Notes under the pieces: generated by a model
Database searches by the model: none
What the model was told of the DNA's origin: nothing
The model's input: only the letters and a program-made list of their open reading frames with translations
Part shown: one piece after another, positions 60,540-64,000 of the stretch
How positions within the stretch are numbered: position 1 is the first letter of the stretch
Layout: the number at the start of each line of letters is the position of its first letter
Position numbers and translations under genes: made by a program
Assembly (NCBI GenBank): GCA_030549775.1
Contig: CM060174.1
Span: 15,859,193-15,923,192 of the forward strand
DNA from: Tamarix chinensis
Lineage: Eukaryota; Streptophyta; Magnoliopsida; Caryophyllales; Tamaricaceae
Direction of reading: 5' to 3'
DNA length: 64,000 nt

Positions 60540-61510
60540 GATTGGAGCACTGTAGCTACTGCCAGTGCTAGTACTAGCCCTACTTCTGGAGGATTGGCTC
60601 AAAAGGGCTAAACATTATCATCCACCAATCTTTAAGGGTCAGTAAGATCCTTACATCATGGAGAGATGGGTAATGGACATGGAGAAGATCTTTACTACTT
60701 GTTGGTATCAATTGGACAAGAGAATTGATGTGGTAGTGGACTACTTAAGGGGATGTGCAGACACATGGTGGAGGAGCATCCAATGAAGAACAAAATCTTA
60801 CTATTTGGCGACCCGTCCTTGAGGCACTTCAAGCCCAATTCTACCCACTCATCTCTGTATGAATAAGAATGATAATTTGATGGCCATTCAGTAAGGATAC
60901 ATGTTGATAAAGAAGTATTACACTAAGTTCATTGACTTGGTCCAATTCACTCTTAAGGTAGAGGCTAGTGAGGTGATGTAGATTCACCACTTCAAGATTG
61001 GCTCAGGTATGAGGAGTTGTTGGTGGGAGTTACCCCACTAGATATGGTTGGAATGTATGAGCAACCCTCAGAGGATTCCCTAGTCATTCAAGCCAAGAGT
61101 GATGAGTTGGAGGCAAAAGGAAGTTTAAGGGTTTCCAGCATCATGATTATAGGAAGAAGGCCTACTCTATGGGTAGCCTACCACCTAGGTATAGTTGGAG
61201 TATGAGGTCAACACCCCAATTAGGAAGTGAGGCTAGAGGAAAATTTGAGGAGAGGTACTACCATTGCAAGTTTTGTAGAGTAGATCATCCAAGAGTGGAT
61301 TGCAAAGGCAAAAAGGTGGCATGCCATTGCTGTGGTATGATAGGACATAGTTTTTATGACTTGACACAGCTTATGACACATGCCATGGTCAAACTAGATC
61401 TCAAAGCACTAGATCTATACAGCAACCACAACCACAAACTCAAAGATTTCCTTAGAACTTGGGATGAATGCTCTGGTGTGCGCTTAGTTCAAAAATGTTT
61501 GGTAGGGTAA
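60540..61510 (+). pseudogene. Orphan Ty3/gypsy gag fragment
   Basis: Plus-strand frames read MERWVMDMEKIF (60658 on), DYLRGCADTWWRS (near 60740-60778) and KFIDLVQFTLKVEA, all gag capsid motifs. At 61262-61351 CKFCRVDHPRVDC then CHCCGMIGHSFYD form two zinc-knuckle-like modules, the second with its last Cys replaced by Asp. It does not continue either chromovirus nearby: element 1 has its own gag and element 2 is on the other strand. No pol follows. Confidence 0.65.
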
Positions 61511-63240
61511 TAGTAATAATGGAGCACAACCCAATCATACAAGTAAACATGGTCCATCCAAGTAATAAAGTGATAAAAGGATGTTGATCCCAAAGGAAAA
61601 AAGATGAATTAAATATGTTCACCAAATTTAAGTGTTCTATGAACCTACTTATGTGACTAAAATTTGATAGGGTGATGTTAAAAATATAACGAAGTAAATA
61701 AATGCTCAAGAAATTACTAAAATCAATGCAGGATAGATGGGAAGGAAATCAAAAGATAGAGTCTTGAGAGAAAATTTGTTAACACCAAGTGTGTGTACCC
61801 TATAACAATTCATATCATATTAGGATCAATGGATATTAATCCTCTTAGACTCACTAGGTTCCACTCCGTGGTGAAACATACTCTCAAGCAGCCTCCATCA
61901 CAGTGCATGGGCCTTGGCAATGCAATGTAATGAGGTTTGAAGGATTAATGACAATGTTTCTTCACCTTTCAGTGCCAACCCTATCACCATTTGTCATCAT
62001 AAGTCCTTTACACTATCACAGTTGATACAAAATCCATACGAGTGCCTAATGTGGCCAACATTCAATACTTTGACAAATATAGCTTAAAAAAATGAAATAT
62101 CATTTAAACCAACAAGACTAAAATGTCAACAATTACAACAACAAGCCAAACTTTCCTTTCACTAAGAAGTTTAGTCAATGCTAAACTTCTTCTAGCCAAC
62201 ATAAAATAAAGAAGAGAAAGAAGGGAAGAGAATTGGTAAATCAAGGTAATCTAACAATTATCTAGCCTAATCACTCCACCTTTTTTCTCTATCGGTTGAG
62301 CTTAGCTGTGACTCTTCTCCTTTTTTTCATTTCTCTACTACTCTTCCATTGACATTGTTCTATCTCTTTATTGATGATGATGATAATTCATCAATGATCC
62401 TCTATGCTTGATATCTTCATGGGATGTTTATAATGTGCAACCTTATAGATAGGAAAAATGTCCTCTAATGCTCTGATGGTCGGCTATACCCAAGCGTCAG
62501 GCAACTATACCCTGTGCCAGGTGATAATACCTTATAGTGGTTTGTTGGTGAATGATTACATGTTCAGGAAAATCATGCGTTCTTCTTTTTTTGGCATGCA
62601 AACCTACAATGGTGACCTGGGCAATGGCTCCTGCAGTCTTAATAGGGTGTAGATATGCTTTGAAATGCTCGATTTGTCATCATTCCTACACATGACTTGA
62701 AAGTAACTGAGTAAAATCATTAATCCTATGAGGTGTTATAAAAGTGGAAAGTGTTGTCAATTCATAGGATAAAAGGAGCTCTTTTATGTTAAAATCAAGC
62801 GAGTCATGCGAGATCTCAAAAGGTAGAAAAATTATTTAGAAACATAACCTATGCCCTCATATGGTAAAAATTATAAATCTAATGATACTCACAGGGTCTT
62901 TTAATTAGCTCAAATACAGTTATATCATGCATTTAGACTATGCAAAATGATATAATATGACTCTTTAATGATGGTAATATATTGGCATGAATTAACTAGC
63001 CTATTGGGTGGATTAAATGGTTTAGAATTTATGTTATTCTTACTAAGTTCTTAGGAAAGTCCTAAGGGAAAAACCGAAATGACTATGCTATAACTTTAAA
63101 AGGATAATGTAATCTAAACTCTTGGCCTAAATGGATGTTCTTGATGGATTTATATAATCTGGTTAACCACTATTGGAAATACCACCACATGATTGGAGGT
63201 TAACAATGGTTAAGACAAAATGTTATGCGGATGTGTAACC
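61511..63240. other. Unassigned sequence, possible minus-strand LTR debris
   Basis: No gene recognised. Minus strand near 61610-61570 reads CCTTTGGGATCAACATCC, similar to the U5 end of Athila/Tat-like LTRs. 62480-62545 contains CAGGCAACTATACCCTGTGCCAGG, also repeat-like. The inverted repeat AAGAAGTTTAG...CTAAACTTCTT lies at 62165-62191. The short open frame at 62458-62652 has no recognisable domain. Confidence 0.35.
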
Positions 63241-63559
63241 TAGATTTTACATGGGCCTTATGTGATAACACAACTAATGCAGGAGCATCTCACTCTCACT
63301 CTTTTATTATTGAAGAACAAGAGTTAGCATACTTATAGATGGTACACATTATTCTTGAAACATCCTAATACTTCTAATCTTTTGTTAAGTAACTCTTACA
63401 GATATTATATATGTTTGAAAGATCAATCCAACAAAGATATCTAGTGTACAAGATAATGGAATTTCAAGGATTACAAAGTTACATGAAAGATAATGTTACA
63501 AGACACAAAGCTTGATTACATATGATAATTTAATGTATTACACACTTAGGGTCTTGTGT

Positions 63560-64000
63560 AGCTTTATTATTTTATTTTTATACTTTGTAATGTTTGTAAT
63601 TTGTAATTTTAGACATTATATATGTAATATAGGAGTGCACTCTAGTTGATAGTTGTTAATTAGACTGGTTAAATGGTCTTAGTTAATAAAGAGTAAGCTA
63701 GGAATACTTGTGTGTGTGTGTGTGTGTGTATATAAGATGCTTGTACATTCATAATAGATAACATCAAGTGAATAATAATTGATAATTTGAGAGCTACTTT
63801 CAAGTCTCTTTTCTCTTCTTCATCAAGTGAGAGTTTTCTTGGGAAGTTTAAGATTGTTCTCTAGAGAAAACTAAGTGATTTCTCTATAGAATTAATTTGA
63901 TCATGGATTACATAAATATTACACTATCAAAGTGCAACAAAACATTCATATGAAATTGATAATTCAAACATTTTGGAACCAGATTTTTCTGCCCAACCCA
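63560..64000 (+). mobile_element. LTR-like promoter and leader, cut by window edge
   Basis: A (GT)n run (63709-63729) passes into TATATAAGATG (TATA box), then a leader with ATTTGAGAGCTACTTTCAAGTCTC and CT-rich sequence, typical of Copia-type LTR R-U5 regions. Termini and PBS are not visible before the window ends. Confidence 0.35.

Noticed and set aside
61262..61351. Host zinc-finger gene
   Set aside because: The Cys/His cluster follows gag capsid motifs in the same region, so a retroelement nucleocapsid is the better reading.

Overview
The window is eukaryotic plant DNA made almost entirely of degenerate LTR retrotransposons, with AT-rich flanks and many microsatellites. Evidence includes chromovirus (Ty3/gypsy Tekay/Del-like) and Athila-type gag-pol remnants, initiator-tRNA-Met and tRNA-Asp primer-binding sites, and several-kilobase LTRs that open TGTAAYACC or TGAAAT and close in TTACA. 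It looks like a heterochromatic, repeat-dense block of a flowering plant with a large genome. The species cannot be assigned. I see no convincing host gene, tRNA or rRNA.

Layout. 1-6184: AT-rich flank with LTR-like debris, a GC-richer block of possible organellar origin (3451-3860) and a roughly 122-bp tandem duplication. 6185-30938: a plus-strand chromovirus (element 1). Its 5' LTR is split by a four-deep nest of solo LTRs. Solo LTR A (9456-26725) contains solo LTR 3b (13067-25546), which contains an inverted solo LTR D/C (14326-23399), which contains solo LTR B (16528-20938). Target-site duplications (TSDs) support each level: AGAGC/AGAGT, a decayed pair, ATTAC/ATTAC and ATAGC/ATAGC. PBS, gag, protease, RT, RNase H and integrase remnants follow to 30938. 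30939-48634: a minus-strand chromovirus (element 2) sits in element 1's integrase. Its 3' LTR holds solo LTR 5 (32465-37296, TSD ACTTA) and its integrase holds solo LTR 6 (40551-45488, TSD TGGAT). 48635-60512: an Athila-type element with both LTRs, tRNA-Asp PBS, gag-pol and the Athila ORF1 domain. 60513-64000: an orphan plus-strand gag fragment, unassigned repeat-like DNA and an LTR-like promoter region at the edge.

No protein-coding gene is intact: reading frames carry stops, frameshifts and substitutions such as FMDD to FMDY in the Athila RT. The most unusual signal lies in the LTRs. Otherwise dissimilar LTR families share one ordered downstream module: a donor-like AGGTAAGT site, tandem cassettes of about 50-58 bp around CCACCGG...ATAATAGTGG, a CAGTAC-N5/7-GTACTG dyad and an acceptor-like TTGTGCAG/TTGTGTAG site. 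This suggests a removable intron in the LTR leader or a shared structural RNA module. CpG loss also rises with nesting age, giving an internal clock.
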